Origin: DATBHW01 sp035307385
GTDB taxonomy: Bacteria > Chloroflexota > Ktedonobacteria > Ktedonobacterales > DATBGS01
Direction: 5' to 3'
Length of the DNA: 64,000 nucleotides
Assembly (NCBI GenBank): GCA_035307385.1
Contig: DATGID010000024.1
Location: 62,001 to 126,000, forward strand
Below the pieces are notes generated by a model. That model was not told where the DNA came from. It saw only the letters and a list, made by a program, of their open reading frames with translations, and ran no database searches. The translations under genes and the position numbers were made by a program. Numbering within the stretch: the stretch's first letter is position 1; every line of letters begins with the position of its first letter. Shown piece by piece: positions 25,510 to 33,394 of the stretch.

Positions 25510-26865
25510 TTAGTTGAACTCCCGCATTTCTTCTGCTATTACAGCTTTGCTTGCCTCTCTGATCAGAGGCGTATTTCCCCTCTGCTTCTTTATGAAGTGC
25601 ACCCCTTCACAAGTCGAACCTAACGCCATACCCAGCACACGAGCATGCACGCGATGCAGGGTGGCAAGCGCCTCGCGAACGTCGGCGCGTCGAGTACGCT
25701 GCATGCCAGCCATCAGGATGACACTATCGGCTGCTCGCGTGAGCGCTGCTGTTGGATCGGCAAGGATGGGCGCTCCCGTTACCAACACTAAATCTATCTG
25801 TTGGCGCAGCGGAGCAATCAACTTGGTTAATCGGGAAGGCGACAGAAGCATATCGCTTCCACCTGTCGATGCTTGCCCCGCAGGCACCACAGCAAGACCA
25901 GGCGTTGCCAGCGGCAAGATATATGACTTGAGTGAATGGCAGGATACCAAAGCATCCCCCAGGCCGCGTGCTTCCGAGAGACCATACATGCCTTGCAGCC
26001 ACGGATAGTGGCTATCGGTATTGATCACAACTACCCGCAAGCCAGAGCATACTGCTGCGTTCGCCAGGCGCATCACATGCTGGGGGTTGCGGTCACGCGC
26101 AGAGGCCCAGGCGCAGAAGATAGTTGCAGGCCAGGTTACCGAGGCGCGCACCGCTTCCAGAAGCAGCAGCGCAGTCGTATCAACTTCACTTTGGCTGGTG
26201 CTGTTCTTCTGGAGGCTTTGCTTTGTTTGAGGCAGCGGAGCGCTCAGCACCGGAACATCCGCCGCTGCTGCGGCCTCCTCAGGGGTGAAAATCACATCAT
26301 CCAGGTAATAGAGCAGGGCTACAACGTTCAGCGCCACCAGTAAACCAAGTGGCATCGCCACGCCCGCCGTGCCGAATGTAATCCCTTTCAGCTTCACAGG
26401 ATTCACGCGGGCTGTCCCCCACGACACCACATCCTTGCCAAGTGGGGAGACCCGCTGCGCTGCCTCGCGAAAGACGTTCACCACAGCATCAGCCAGGTGG
26501 GTAGCCATATCGCTGCTCGAGGCATCTGCCGTAAGCGTGATGATATTGGAGCCAGACTGATAGGCAGCATGTATTTTCGATGATAGCTGCTCTGTCGTTT
26601 CTTGCAATCCAACTCGCGCCGCCGCAGTCTGGAGCACTTCGGGACTCTCCAGCATAATGGTATATGTGCTGCCGAGTTGTGCTGCCACCTCTGGCGAGAC
26701 ATAGCTCGGGTTCGTTGGATTCCCCAACCCGAAGACAAGATTGACCGTCGCCTCATAGACAGGAGGCTGCATCTGAGCCAAAACGAGCGTTACCCCGCCC
26801 GCCAGAACCGGGCAAAGCAGGAGGAGCCAGGCCCACCGTTTCACATAATAGAGCGCCCGCTGCAT
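25510..26865 (-). CDS. Wzz-type chain-length regulator fused to a degenerate BY-kinase-like domain
   Basis: A 451-residue protein. The N-terminal half is a Wzz co-polymerase: one membrane span (WAWLLLLCPVLAGGVTLVLA), a periplasmic segment with YEATVNLVFG, and a second span near residue 190 (AMPLGLLVALNVVALLYYL). The C-terminal half has the layout of tyrosine kinase CpsD/Wzc: VVVINTDSHYPWLQGMYGL in place of Walker A' and DLVLVTGAPILADPTAAL in place of Walker B. The P-loop (G-x-GKS/T) is replaced by ASARDRNPQHV, and there is no tyrosine cluster at the end. It is therefore probably catalytically dead. ATG 26865 follows GGAGG by 5 nt. A TTG at 26877 is less likely. Confidence 0.8.
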   Translation of the reverse strand: MQRALYYVKRWAWLLLLCPVLAGGVTLVLAQMQPPVYEATVNLVFGLGNPTNPSYVSPEVAAQLGSTYTIMLESPEVLQTAAARVGLQETTEQLSSKIHAAYQSGSNIITLTADASSSDMATHLADAVVNVFREAAQRVSPLGKDVVSWGTARVNPVKLKGITFGTAGVAMPLGLLVALNVVALLYYLDDVIFTPEEAAAAADVPVLSAPLPQTKQSLQKNSTSQSEVDTTALLLLEAVRASVTWPATIFCAWASARDRNPQHVMRLANAAVCSGLRVVVINTDSHYPWLQGMYGLSEARGLGDALVSCHSLKSYILPLATPGLAVVPAGQASTGGSDMLLSPSRLTKLIAPLRQQIDLVLVTGAPILADPTAALTRAADSVILMAGMQRTRRADVREALATLHRVHARVLGMALGSTCEGVHFIKKQRGNTPLIREASKAVIAEEMREFN

Positions 26866-26884
26866 GGAAGCCTCCAAACAAGTA

Positions 26885-28153
26885 TTATGAGCATATGGAG
26901 ATTGTGCGCTTGCTCAGCAATCCATAGAACACACCAATGATGAGCGTTCCAGCGGCAATGCCTAACGAAAACCCAACTGCCACGCCCCGTAATCCCCAGG
27001 AAGGAAGCAAGATAAGTTCGGCAACACTGCTCATCACCATCGTGATCGTCATGGCAAGCGCGTGCAACCAGGGATAACCTCTGGCGATCATCCAGGTTTC
27101 AAAGACCAGATACACCGTATAGAGCGCCATGCCAGCCGCCAGGATGGTGAGCGGCTGGGCAGCAGAGACGTAGTTCTGGCCGAAGAGCAGTTGAACAAGC
27201 TGCCCGCTCCAACCCCAGATGCCCGTAACCAGCACCGTAGATGCGACCAGCGATGCCCCCAACGAGAGCAGCAATGAACGCTCAGCATCCTTTTTCGACC
27301 CGCGCGCGAAATAGCGAAGCCCTACCGTTGTGACGGCATAGGGAACAAAGAGAAAAATCAACACCACCGTCTTTGCCGCTGCATAGACACCTGTATCCTG
27401 CGCGCTCAGCCGCTGCTGCACAAGCAGCAGGTCGAGCGTCAACCAAATGGTGTAGCTTGCGTGAGCAATCACCAGCGGAACAGAGAAGTGGGAGAGCCGC
27501 CACATCGTCGCGAAGGTAATGAGACGCGGACGCAGATGTACTGCTGAACGTGTCCAGTACTCAAAGAACAGAATGGGTACCAGAAAAGATAACCCATAAA
27601 TGGCGAGCGCCAAACCCACCGAACGCATACCCAGGCCCCACACACAGACAACAATCGCAACCAACTGGATAAGGTTCGCCACGACGTAATAGCTGGACAT
27701 GCGCCAGATAGCGTCCAGCCCACGAGTTAGTTCGGTATAGGTGTTGAAGGCAGCCAGCCCGATGACAACGAACAGCGTGCCAAGGACGATGCCAGATGGC
27801 TCTCCGCCTACATACCAGCCAGTACCAATCAGGGTAAAGAGCAGAACGATGATGATAAGCGCAAGGCCATTGGTAAAGTAGCGATCAACCTCCCTGGAAT
27901 CATTGCGATGGGTGGCAAGATAGCGCGAGAGCATCGTTGGCAGCGGCCCAACCACAATACTGGTTATTCCCGCAACCCCAATGGCGTAGCGGACCACCCC
28001 AAAATCCGCCGGACCCAGGGCGCGCGCCACCACCACCGAGAACAGCACACCAAGCACACGCGCCAATACTTGTCCGGCACCAGAAATGGCCGATAGGCTC
28101 AGATACGAGCGGGCATGTTGGCGGCGTGAGACCGGCGTATCAGCGCTCAGCAT
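26885..28153 (-). CDS. Polysaccharide flippase (Wzx/MATE-like)
   Basis: A 422-residue integral membrane protein with about 12 spans. The opening SLSAISGAGQVLARVLGVLFSVVVARALGP-x-DFG is the classic Wzx/RfbX signature (polysaccharide biosynthesis family). It moves undecaprenyl-linked repeat units across the membrane. A strong RBS (GAGAGGAG) precedes ATG 28153. The start overlaps the end of the upstream glycosyltransferase by 7 nt, showing tight coupling. Confidence 0.88.
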   Translation of the reverse strand: MLSADTPVSRRQHARSYLSLSAISGAGQVLARVLGVLFSVVVARALGPADFGVVRYAIGVAGITSIVVGPLPTMLSRYLATHRNDSREVDRYFTNGLALIIIVLLFTLIGTGWYVGGEPSGIVLGTLFVVIGLAAFNTYTELTRGLDAIWRMSSYYVVANLIQLVAIVVCVWGLGMRSVGLALAIYGLSFLVPILFFEYWTRSAVHLRPRLITFATMWRLSHFSVPLVIAHASYTIWLTLDLLLVQQRLSAQDTGVYAAAKTVVLIFLFVPYAVTTVGLRYFARGSKKDAERSLLLSLGASLVASTVLVTGIWGWSGQLVQLLFGQNYVSAAQPLTILAAGMALYTVYLVFETWMIARGYPWLHALAMTITMVMSSVAELILLPSWGLRGVAVGFSLGIAAGTLIIGVFYGLLSKRTISICS

Positions 28154-29253
28154 TCATAGCTCCTCTCGCGCTGCTGGCCCATCTCGCTTGTTTCCAGAAA
28201 GGAGCTTTGGCGAGATACGCTTTCGTCTTCAGGGATGAGGGCGCGCAGTTCAGCAAGAGCAAGCGCCCATCCCTGGCGTTTGTCTGTCGCCAGGGCGCGC
28301 ATGGCTGCCCGCAAGCGGTCTTCTTGAGCAAGAGCCAGATTGATGGCCGCCGCGATTTCCTGGGCAGTCGCCCCTGTGAAAACCGCTCCTTGCGGGAAGG
28401 CCAGGCGCAGCACCGGCCAATCTGATGTGACTAAAGGCTGGCCTGCGTAGAGCGCTTCCCAGGCCCCACAGAGGAGCGTATGGTTACGGGTCGTGAGGGC
28501 AATCACCACATTGGCGCTGCACACCAGTTTGCCATAGTCAGCGTCGCTCAGCCAGCCTGTCAAACGAACATTCTTTGGGCATCTGGCGCGCACTGCTGCC
28601 GAGAGTCGGCGCGCATCGCCGGTAATGGAGAAGGAAACATCGGGCAGTTGACACGCGGCGGCGAACACCTCCTCAATCGGCTCATCCGAAGTGTAGGTGG
28701 CAATCACCACCGCATGACGCGCCTCTGGCACAGGGATGGGCGGCAGAGTTGAGTGGCCCCACTCAACGGGTGGGTCGCCTAACATGAGCACACGAAAACG
28801 CTGCCCGCCGCTTCTGCCCAGGAGGCGGTCACGCAGTTCGGCATTGGTAACAATCGTCGCAAGCGCCTGACGCGAGAGCCAGCGGTGCAAAGGCACGGAC
28901 CACGCCCATTTGTAGCCCATTAACCCGCCCGTATGGGTGTCGATGAGGTAATCAGTGCCAGCCAAGCGGGCATAAAGCGCCACCACCAGAACCAGAAAGA
29001 TGGGAGGATTCTGGACCAGCACCACGCGCGGACGCCTGCGCCAGAGTAAGAACCAACTGACAACCGCCAGAGCAGGATACTTCAGAGGCGCGATCAGCGG
29101 GCGCTGAAATCCCAGAATATGAACTTTGTGCATTTCCGCCCCCAGCGCAGCCGCCAGCCGCTGGCTGCGCGGCGCAGTGGGTGCCCAGGCAATTCCCAAT
29201 ACGTGGGGGTGAGCAGATGTATGATGAGCATTTGCAAATGGTAATCGGCTCAT
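28147..29253 (-). CDS. Glycosyltransferase, GT-B fold (GT4-like)
   Basis: A glycosyltransferase of about 368 residues. The N-terminal Rossmann half shows VLVQNPPIFLVLVVALYARL and YLIDTHTGGLMGY. The C-terminal half shows NVRLTGWLSDADYGKLVCSANVVIALTTRN and CGAWEALYAGQPLVTSDWPVL, the donor-binding E-A-x-x-x-G/P pattern of GT4. It probably adds one sugar of the EPS repeat on the cytoplasmic face. I start at ATG 29253. GTG 29274 would add seven residues, and neither has a strong RBS. The donor is unknown. Confidence 0.8.
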   Translation of the reverse strand: MSRLPFANAHHTSAHPHVLGIAWAPTAPRSQRLAAALGAEMHKVHILGFQRPLIAPLKYPALAVVSWFLLWRRRPRVVLVQNPPIFLVLVVALYARLAGTDYLIDTHTGGLMGYKWAWSVPLHRWLSRQALATIVTNAELRDRLLGRSGGQRFRVLMLGDPPVEWGHSTLPPIPVPEARHAVVIATYTSDEPIEEVFAAACQLPDVSFSITGDARRLSAAVRARCPKNVRLTGWLSDADYGKLVCSANVVIALTTRNHTLLCGAWEALYAGQPLVTSDWPVLRLAFPQGAVFTGATAQEIAAAINLALAQEDRLRAAMRALATDKRQGWALALAELRALIPEDESVSRQSSFLETSEMGQQRERSYEC

Positions 29254-29312
29254 AGCTTTTCTATCCAATGGCACAAGGTCTCAGATGAGCCTCGCGGCAC
29301 GGTCTTATCACA

Positions 29313-30518
29313 CTACAGCTTCTCTGAAACAAGCGCCTCGTAGGCTCGTAGAAGTTCCGTTTTGGTATGATCCCAACTGAACTCCTCGTCAATGCGTTTG
29401 CGCCCCACCGCGCCCATCTGCTCGCGAAGCGCTTCATCATTCAACAGTATTTCAATTTTGTCGGCGAAGTCTTCAGCCGAATTTGGCCTGGCATAGAGCG
29501 CGGCATCACCCGCCACACGCCGCGTTTCTGGCAGATCGAACGCGACAGATGGCTTGCTTACCGCCATATATTCCAGCGTTTTCCCCAGAGTGCAATACTC
29601 GTTCAGCCCATTCTGAGGCTCAGGAACGAGGCCCACATCTGCCGCACTGAGAAAGCGCGCGACATCTTTCGCTTGCGTCCAGCCCTTGAAATGCACATAT
29701 TCATCAAGGCGTAGTTCGCTGGCAAGCTTGCGTAAGACTGGGGCATGGTCGCCATCTCCCATCAAGACCAATGACACATCCCGCCTGCCACGCTCATGCA
29801 CGAGCGTATGCAACGCCAGGAGCAGATATTCAACGCCATCCTGCACTTCCATCGCTCCCACAAATGCCAGCAGAAAGCGTCGCCCGTGCTTGAGGGCAGG
29901 TTCAGGGGTAACACGGTTAATCCGGTTGAGGTCGACGCCGTTATAGACGGCAAAAACCTTGTTGGCGCAAACGTGGCCGCGTTTGATAGCAAATTCCTTC
30001 ATGGTGGTATTCGATGTAATGACCACAGCAGCAATGCGGTAAGAACACCTTTCCACAAAGAGGAGGGGCCTGTGAAGGAATGGCATCCGATCTGAGAACT
30101 TGGTCTGGAACAACTCTGGCGATAAATCGTGCTGATCGAAGATGAACTTTTTACCCAGAAGGCGGTAAAACAATCCAATTACAAAGTAGGTATCCGGAGG
30201 GTTGGCAACGTGAATGACATCAAAGCCGTGACGAAGCAAAACCTTCAAGCTGAGCAAGAACGTCCTGACCATCGCCACGCCATATTCGAACACATAAGCC
30301 GTAGCATTGCTGCTATTGGGCGGTGACCAATAGCGATATATATGGACCCCATCAAGATAGACATAAGATTCTTGATCCAGATTGGTCCCTTTAGGGCCGA
30401 TAATGCTGACCTGAAAGCCACGCTCTCGGAGAGTGAGGGCTTCAGCCCACACGCGGCTATCCATCGGGACCGAGCAATTTTCGATCAGTAGTAAGACCTT
30501 CTGGACCTGGCGCATCAT
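29313..30518 (-). CDS. Glycosyltransferase family 4
   Basis: A GT-B protein of about 401 residues. Visible features are the N-terminal VLLLIENCSVPMDSRVWAEA with a G-rich loop, FDVIHVANPPDTYF, and FIFDQHDLSPELF. The nucleotide-sugar domain has FLLAFVGAMEVQDGVEYLL, VHFKGWTQAKDVARFLSAADVGLVP, and EYMAVSKPSVAFDLPETRRV with the conserved E-x7-E spacing. GT4 enzymes are retaining sugar transferases. AAGGAG lies inside the longer frame that begins at ATG 30545, so ATG 30518 (MMRQVQKVLL) is the better start. Confidence 0.85.
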   Translation of the reverse strand: MMRQVQKVLLLIENCSVPMDSRVWAEALTLRERGFQVSIIGPKGTNLDQESYVYLDGVHIYRYWSPPNSSNATAYVFEYGVAMVRTFLLSLKVLLRHGFDVIHVANPPDTYFVIGLFYRLLGKKFIFDQHDLSPELFQTKFSDRMPFLHRPLLFVERCSYRIAAVVITSNTTMKEFAIKRGHVCANKVFAVYNGVDLNRINRVTPEPALKHGRRFLLAFVGAMEVQDGVEYLLLALHTLVHERGRRDVSLVLMGDGDHAPVLRKLASELRLDEYVHFKGWTQAKDVARFLSAADVGLVPEPQNGLNEYCTLGKTLEYMAVSKPSVAFDLPETRRVAGDAALYARPNSAEDFADKIEILLNDEALREQMGAVGRKRIDEEFSWDHTKTELLRAYEALVSEKL

Positions 30519-30578
30519 GGGCCTCGCCCTCTCCTTATAAGTCATGCTTTCAACGACAAAACTGTATTCTTGTGAGCT

Positions 30579-32462
30579 TCATCTCTCAAGCAGACGGCAT
30601 GCCTCATCCTCGCTCATCGCCTCCAGCTTAGCTACCAGTCGCCCCTCAACCTCGGCAGCCAGTTGACGCACCGTTGGCGCATCAAAGAGCGTGCGCAGCG
30701 GCAGCGACAGGCCAAAGGTTGCCTGAATCCAGGCGATGAGTTGTGCCCCAAGCATAGAATGGCCCCCCAGCAAAAAGAAATTCTCGGTCACCCCCACCCG
30801 TTCGATCTGCAATAACGCCGCAACGGTGGTGGCAAGCTTGTCTTCGATGGGCGTCTGGGGAGCGGCGAATGTCTCCGCACCCAGCATATTGGCCGGGGTT
30901 GGGGCAGGCAAGGCATCGCGATCAACTTTCCCGTTGGGCGTGAGCGGCAGCGCATCTATCTGGACAAACAGCGCGGGCACCATGTAATCAGGCAGAGTTG
31001 CCTGAAGCGTCTGCACCAGATCGGCCAGTTCAACCGTAAGATCAGGCTGAACGACAAGGTAAGCCACCAATTGCTTTTGCCCTGGGGCATCTTCCCGCGC
31101 CAGCACATAGCTGGCCTGAACGGCGGGATATCGATTCAGCGCGACGATAATTTCATCTGGCTCGATGCGATAGCCACGCAGTTTGATCTGGTGATCGATG
31201 CGCCCCAAAAAGGCAAGCTGTCCGTCCGGTAAGAAGCGGGCCAGGTCGCCAGTCTTGTACAAGCGCGCATCAGGGTCGGGGCTGAAGGGATGCGGGATAA
31301 ATTTTTCCCGGGTCAGTTCTGGCCGATTGAGATAGCCACGCGCCAGACCAATGCCGCCGATATGCAGCTCCCCAGGTTCGTCCATGGCAACCTGCTGAAG
31401 ATGCTCATCCAGCAGATACACTTCGGTATTGGCAATCGGACATCCAATCGAGGGCGGCATCTCCGCCTCGGCCTGCAGCCAGATGCGCCCGGAAGTTGCC
31501 ACAACGGTTGCTTCGGTTGGCCCATAATTATTAATGAGAGCAAAGGGCAGCGTTGCCGCTGGATAGCGATGCAGTACATCAGCGCCGGTCAGCAGGACGC
31601 GCAGCGCCGTTTCGGGCGGCCAGTCCAGGTCAAGCATCTGCTCGGCCAGTGGCGTCGGCAGGAAAGAGATCGTAATCTGGTGGCGAACCAGCCAGTCGCG
31701 CAAAGCCGGAGGCAATGTGCGAATCTGCTCATCAACCAGATAGACGCTGGCGCCGCAGCAGAGGGAGGGCCACACTTCCCAGCCAGTGGCATCGAAGGCT
31801 GGGCTGGCAATCTGCGTGGTGCGATCACGCGCAGTCAGCGCAAACGCTTGCTGATGCCAGCCGACCAGATTGAGCAAGCTCTTATGCGTGATCTGGACGC
31901 CTTTGGGCGTTCCGGTGGACCCCGAGGTATAGATGATATAGGCCAGATGGTCAGGGGTCGCCAGCGGACAGGGATTAGCAGTACTCTGCATCGAAAGCCT
32001 CGGCTCCTCGTCCAACGCAATGACATGCGTTGAGACAGCGGGCAGGCGGTCGCGCAGGTGGGACTGAGTTAGCAGAACTGGTACCAGGGCATCGGCAAGC
32101 AGGAAGCTCAGGCGGTCTGCCGGATACTGTGGGTCCAGCGGGACATAAGCGCCCCCGGCCTTGAGGATGCCCAACATGCCCACCACAAGCTCCAGGGAGC
32201 GGTCTACACACAGCCCCACCGGCACTTCGGGCTGAATGCCCAGCCCTCGCAACAGATGCGCGAGTTGGTTGGCCCGCTGATTCAGAGCCGCGTAGCTCAG
32301 GGATTGCGAACCGGCCACGACTGCCAGCGCCTCTGGGGTCCGCTCCGCCTGCTCCTCCACCAGGTACTGAACGCATGTATCCAATGGATGACTTTGCATA
32401 GCAGGCGAGCCATCAACAATGCCAGCGCGGAATTGGTCTTTATTCCTGCCGCTCATATACAC
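30579..32462 (-). CDS. Stand-alone NRPS adenylation-carrier didomain protein, predicted leucine-activating
   Basis: A 627-residue protein with one adenylation domain (residues ~25-520) and one carrier domain (~535-605), and no condensation or thioesterase domain. A-domain motifs are YIIYTSGSTGTPKGVQITH, NNYGPTEATVVAT, YKTGDLARFLPDG, FLGRIDHQIKLRGYRIE, and NGKVDRDAL. The carrier has FFLLGGHSMLGAQL, with Ser569 as the phosphopantetheine site. Aligning by eye to GrsA gives pocket residues D224 A225 W228 F267 L291 G293 N312 V320 V321 K512. DAWFLGNVVK is the code known for leucine. GTG 32462 is the start, with AGGAGG 8 nt upstream. It lies inside the EPS locus between Wzz and glycosyltransferase genes, so it probably charges leucine for a cell-surface modification rather than a peptide assembly line. 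Confidence 0.9.
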   Translation of the reverse strand: MYMSGRNKDQFRAGIVDGSPAMQSHPLDTCVQYLVEEQAERTPEALAVVAGSQSLSYAALNQRANQLAHLLRGLGIQPEVPVGLCVDRSLELVVGMLGILKAGGAYVPLDPQYPADRLSFLLADALVPVLLTQSHLRDRLPAVSTHVIALDEEPRLSMQSTANPCPLATPDHLAYIIYTSGSTGTPKGVQITHKSLLNLVGWHQQAFALTARDRTTQIASPAFDATGWEVWPSLCCGASVYLVDEQIRTLPPALRDWLVRHQITISFLPTPLAEQMLDLDWPPETALRVLLTGADVLHRYPAATLPFALINNYGPTEATVVATSGRIWLQAEAEMPPSIGCPIANTEVYLLDEHLQQVAMDEPGELHIGGIGLARGYLNRPELTREKFIPHPFSPDPDARLYKTGDLARFLPDGQLAFLGRIDHQIKLRGYRIEPDEIIVALNRYPAVQASYVLAREDAPGQKQLVAYLVVQPDLTVELADLVQTLQATLPDYMVPALFVQIDALPLTPNGKVDRDALPAPTPANMLGAETFAAPQTPIEDKLATTVAALLQIERVGVTENFFLLGGHSMLGAQLIAWIQATFGLSLPLRTLFDAPTVRQLAAEVEGRLVAKLEAMSEDEACRLLER

Positions 32463-32547
32463 GTTTCTTACCTCCTAAGCCTTTCCGAGGATATGTATCA
32501 GAAATCCTTCATCATAGCCTTCATCATGGGCTATATCAGATATGCCA

Positions 32548-32553
32548 AGTATA
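32548..32553 (-). promoter_or_regulatory. Putative -10 element upstream of the A-T didomain gene
   Basis: TATACT on the minus strand, 86 nt upstream of the GTG start. The matching -35 position (around 32571-32576) is poor and overlaps the phased GTTA boxes, as expected for an activator-dependent promoter. Confidence 0.35.
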
Positions 32554-32574
32554 GGTGGGCCAGGTTTCCACGGC

Positions 32575-32611
32575 GTTACAAGGAGTTATGCACCGCGTTA
32601 CGATTACGTTA
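32575..32611 (-). promoter_or_regulatory. Four phased GTTA (TAAC) boxes, probable response-regulator binding site
   Basis: GTTA occurs on + at 32575, 32585, 32597 and 32608, spaced 10, 12 and 11 bp, with three of four as CGTTAC or CGTTAC-like. Direct repeats in one-turn phase upstream of a weak -35 are typical of OmpR/PhoB/PhoP-family activators. The locus is flanked by an OmpR-type regulator gene at 38.2 kb. Confidence 0.45.
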
Positions 32612-32629
32612 CTCCGGTTGGTTTCGCCC

Positions 32630-33346
32630 TCAGCAGGCTTGATAGTCACCAGGAGCGTCTCGTTTATCGCCAACCGCTATATCTGTCAAATGTTGGGTAT
32701 TGCTGCCCTGATTGCCGTTGAGATGAGGCTTTTTTTCAGCAGGCAAGGCAGGATGCGTTCGGTTATCAAGGGCATCCAGGAGTTGTATCAAGACCAGCGC
32801 TATTACCAGCCCGCACGCACCTCCAACAAGCGTATTGAGCACTGGCTTTGGGTGGTCGGGCGTGGTTGGGGGAACCGCCGGTTGAAATATGACAACAGGA
32901 TAACTCGCAGCGATTGGCTGGCCGCTCATTTTCGCGATAAATGCCCCGGCAACCGCATTCGAGAGCGCAGCAGCGCGGTTGGGGTCTGCATCATCCACGC
33001 TGACCTCAATGAGCGAGGTGTTACCCTCCACAGCGGTTTGCACAGACCTGGCAAGATCGGTGGAAGAAATGCCGCCAACCTGGCTGGCTGCCGCTGCCAA
33101 CACTGCTGGCTGGTTAATCAATTGCTGATACGTCGTCACCAATTGGGTATCCACCAGCGGGACATTGGCGCTTTGTTGCCCGACAAAAAGGACGGTAGTC
33201 GCGCGATACACAGGCGTCTGCATTGCCGTCATCACGAACGTTCCTGCCGCAGCCACAACGACGCAAAGGATAGCCAGCCAGAACCAACGCGCGAAAGCGG
33301 CAAGATACCGATGGATGGAACGGCTTGTACGAACCTCGTCTGGCAT
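32630..33346 (-). CDS. Wzz-type polysaccharide chain-length determinant
   Basis: A 238-residue protein with an N-terminal membrane span (FWLAILCVVVAAAGTFVMTA), a periplasmic Wzz domain (VYRATTVLFVGQQSANV ... ISSTDLARSVQTAVEGNTSLIEVSV-DDADP), the P-rich motif before the second span (PAVPPTTPDHPKPVLNTL), and a second span (LVGGACGLVIALVLIQLL). It has no kinase domain. It is the second chain-length protein in the locus; the other is fused to a kinase-like domain. Together they may form a bipartite Wzz/BY-kinase system, although the kinase looks inactive. The 3' end lies next to the phased GTTA boxes. Confidence 0.85.
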   Translation of the reverse strand: MPDEVRTSRSIHRYLAAFARWFWLAILCVVVAAAGTFVMTAMQTPVYRATTVLFVGQQSANVPLVDTQLVTTYQQLINQPAVLAAAASQVGGISSTDLARSVQTAVEGNTSLIEVSVDDADPNRAAALSNAVAGAFIAKMSGQPIAASYPVVIFQPAVPPTTPDHPKPVLNTLVGGACGLVIALVLIQLLDALDNRTHPALPAEKKPHLNGNQGSNTQHLTDIAVGDKRDAPGDYQAC

Positions 33347-33394
33347 ACAATCTTCCTTCCTCAGCTATTTTATAGGCACAGGGCGCATACACGA

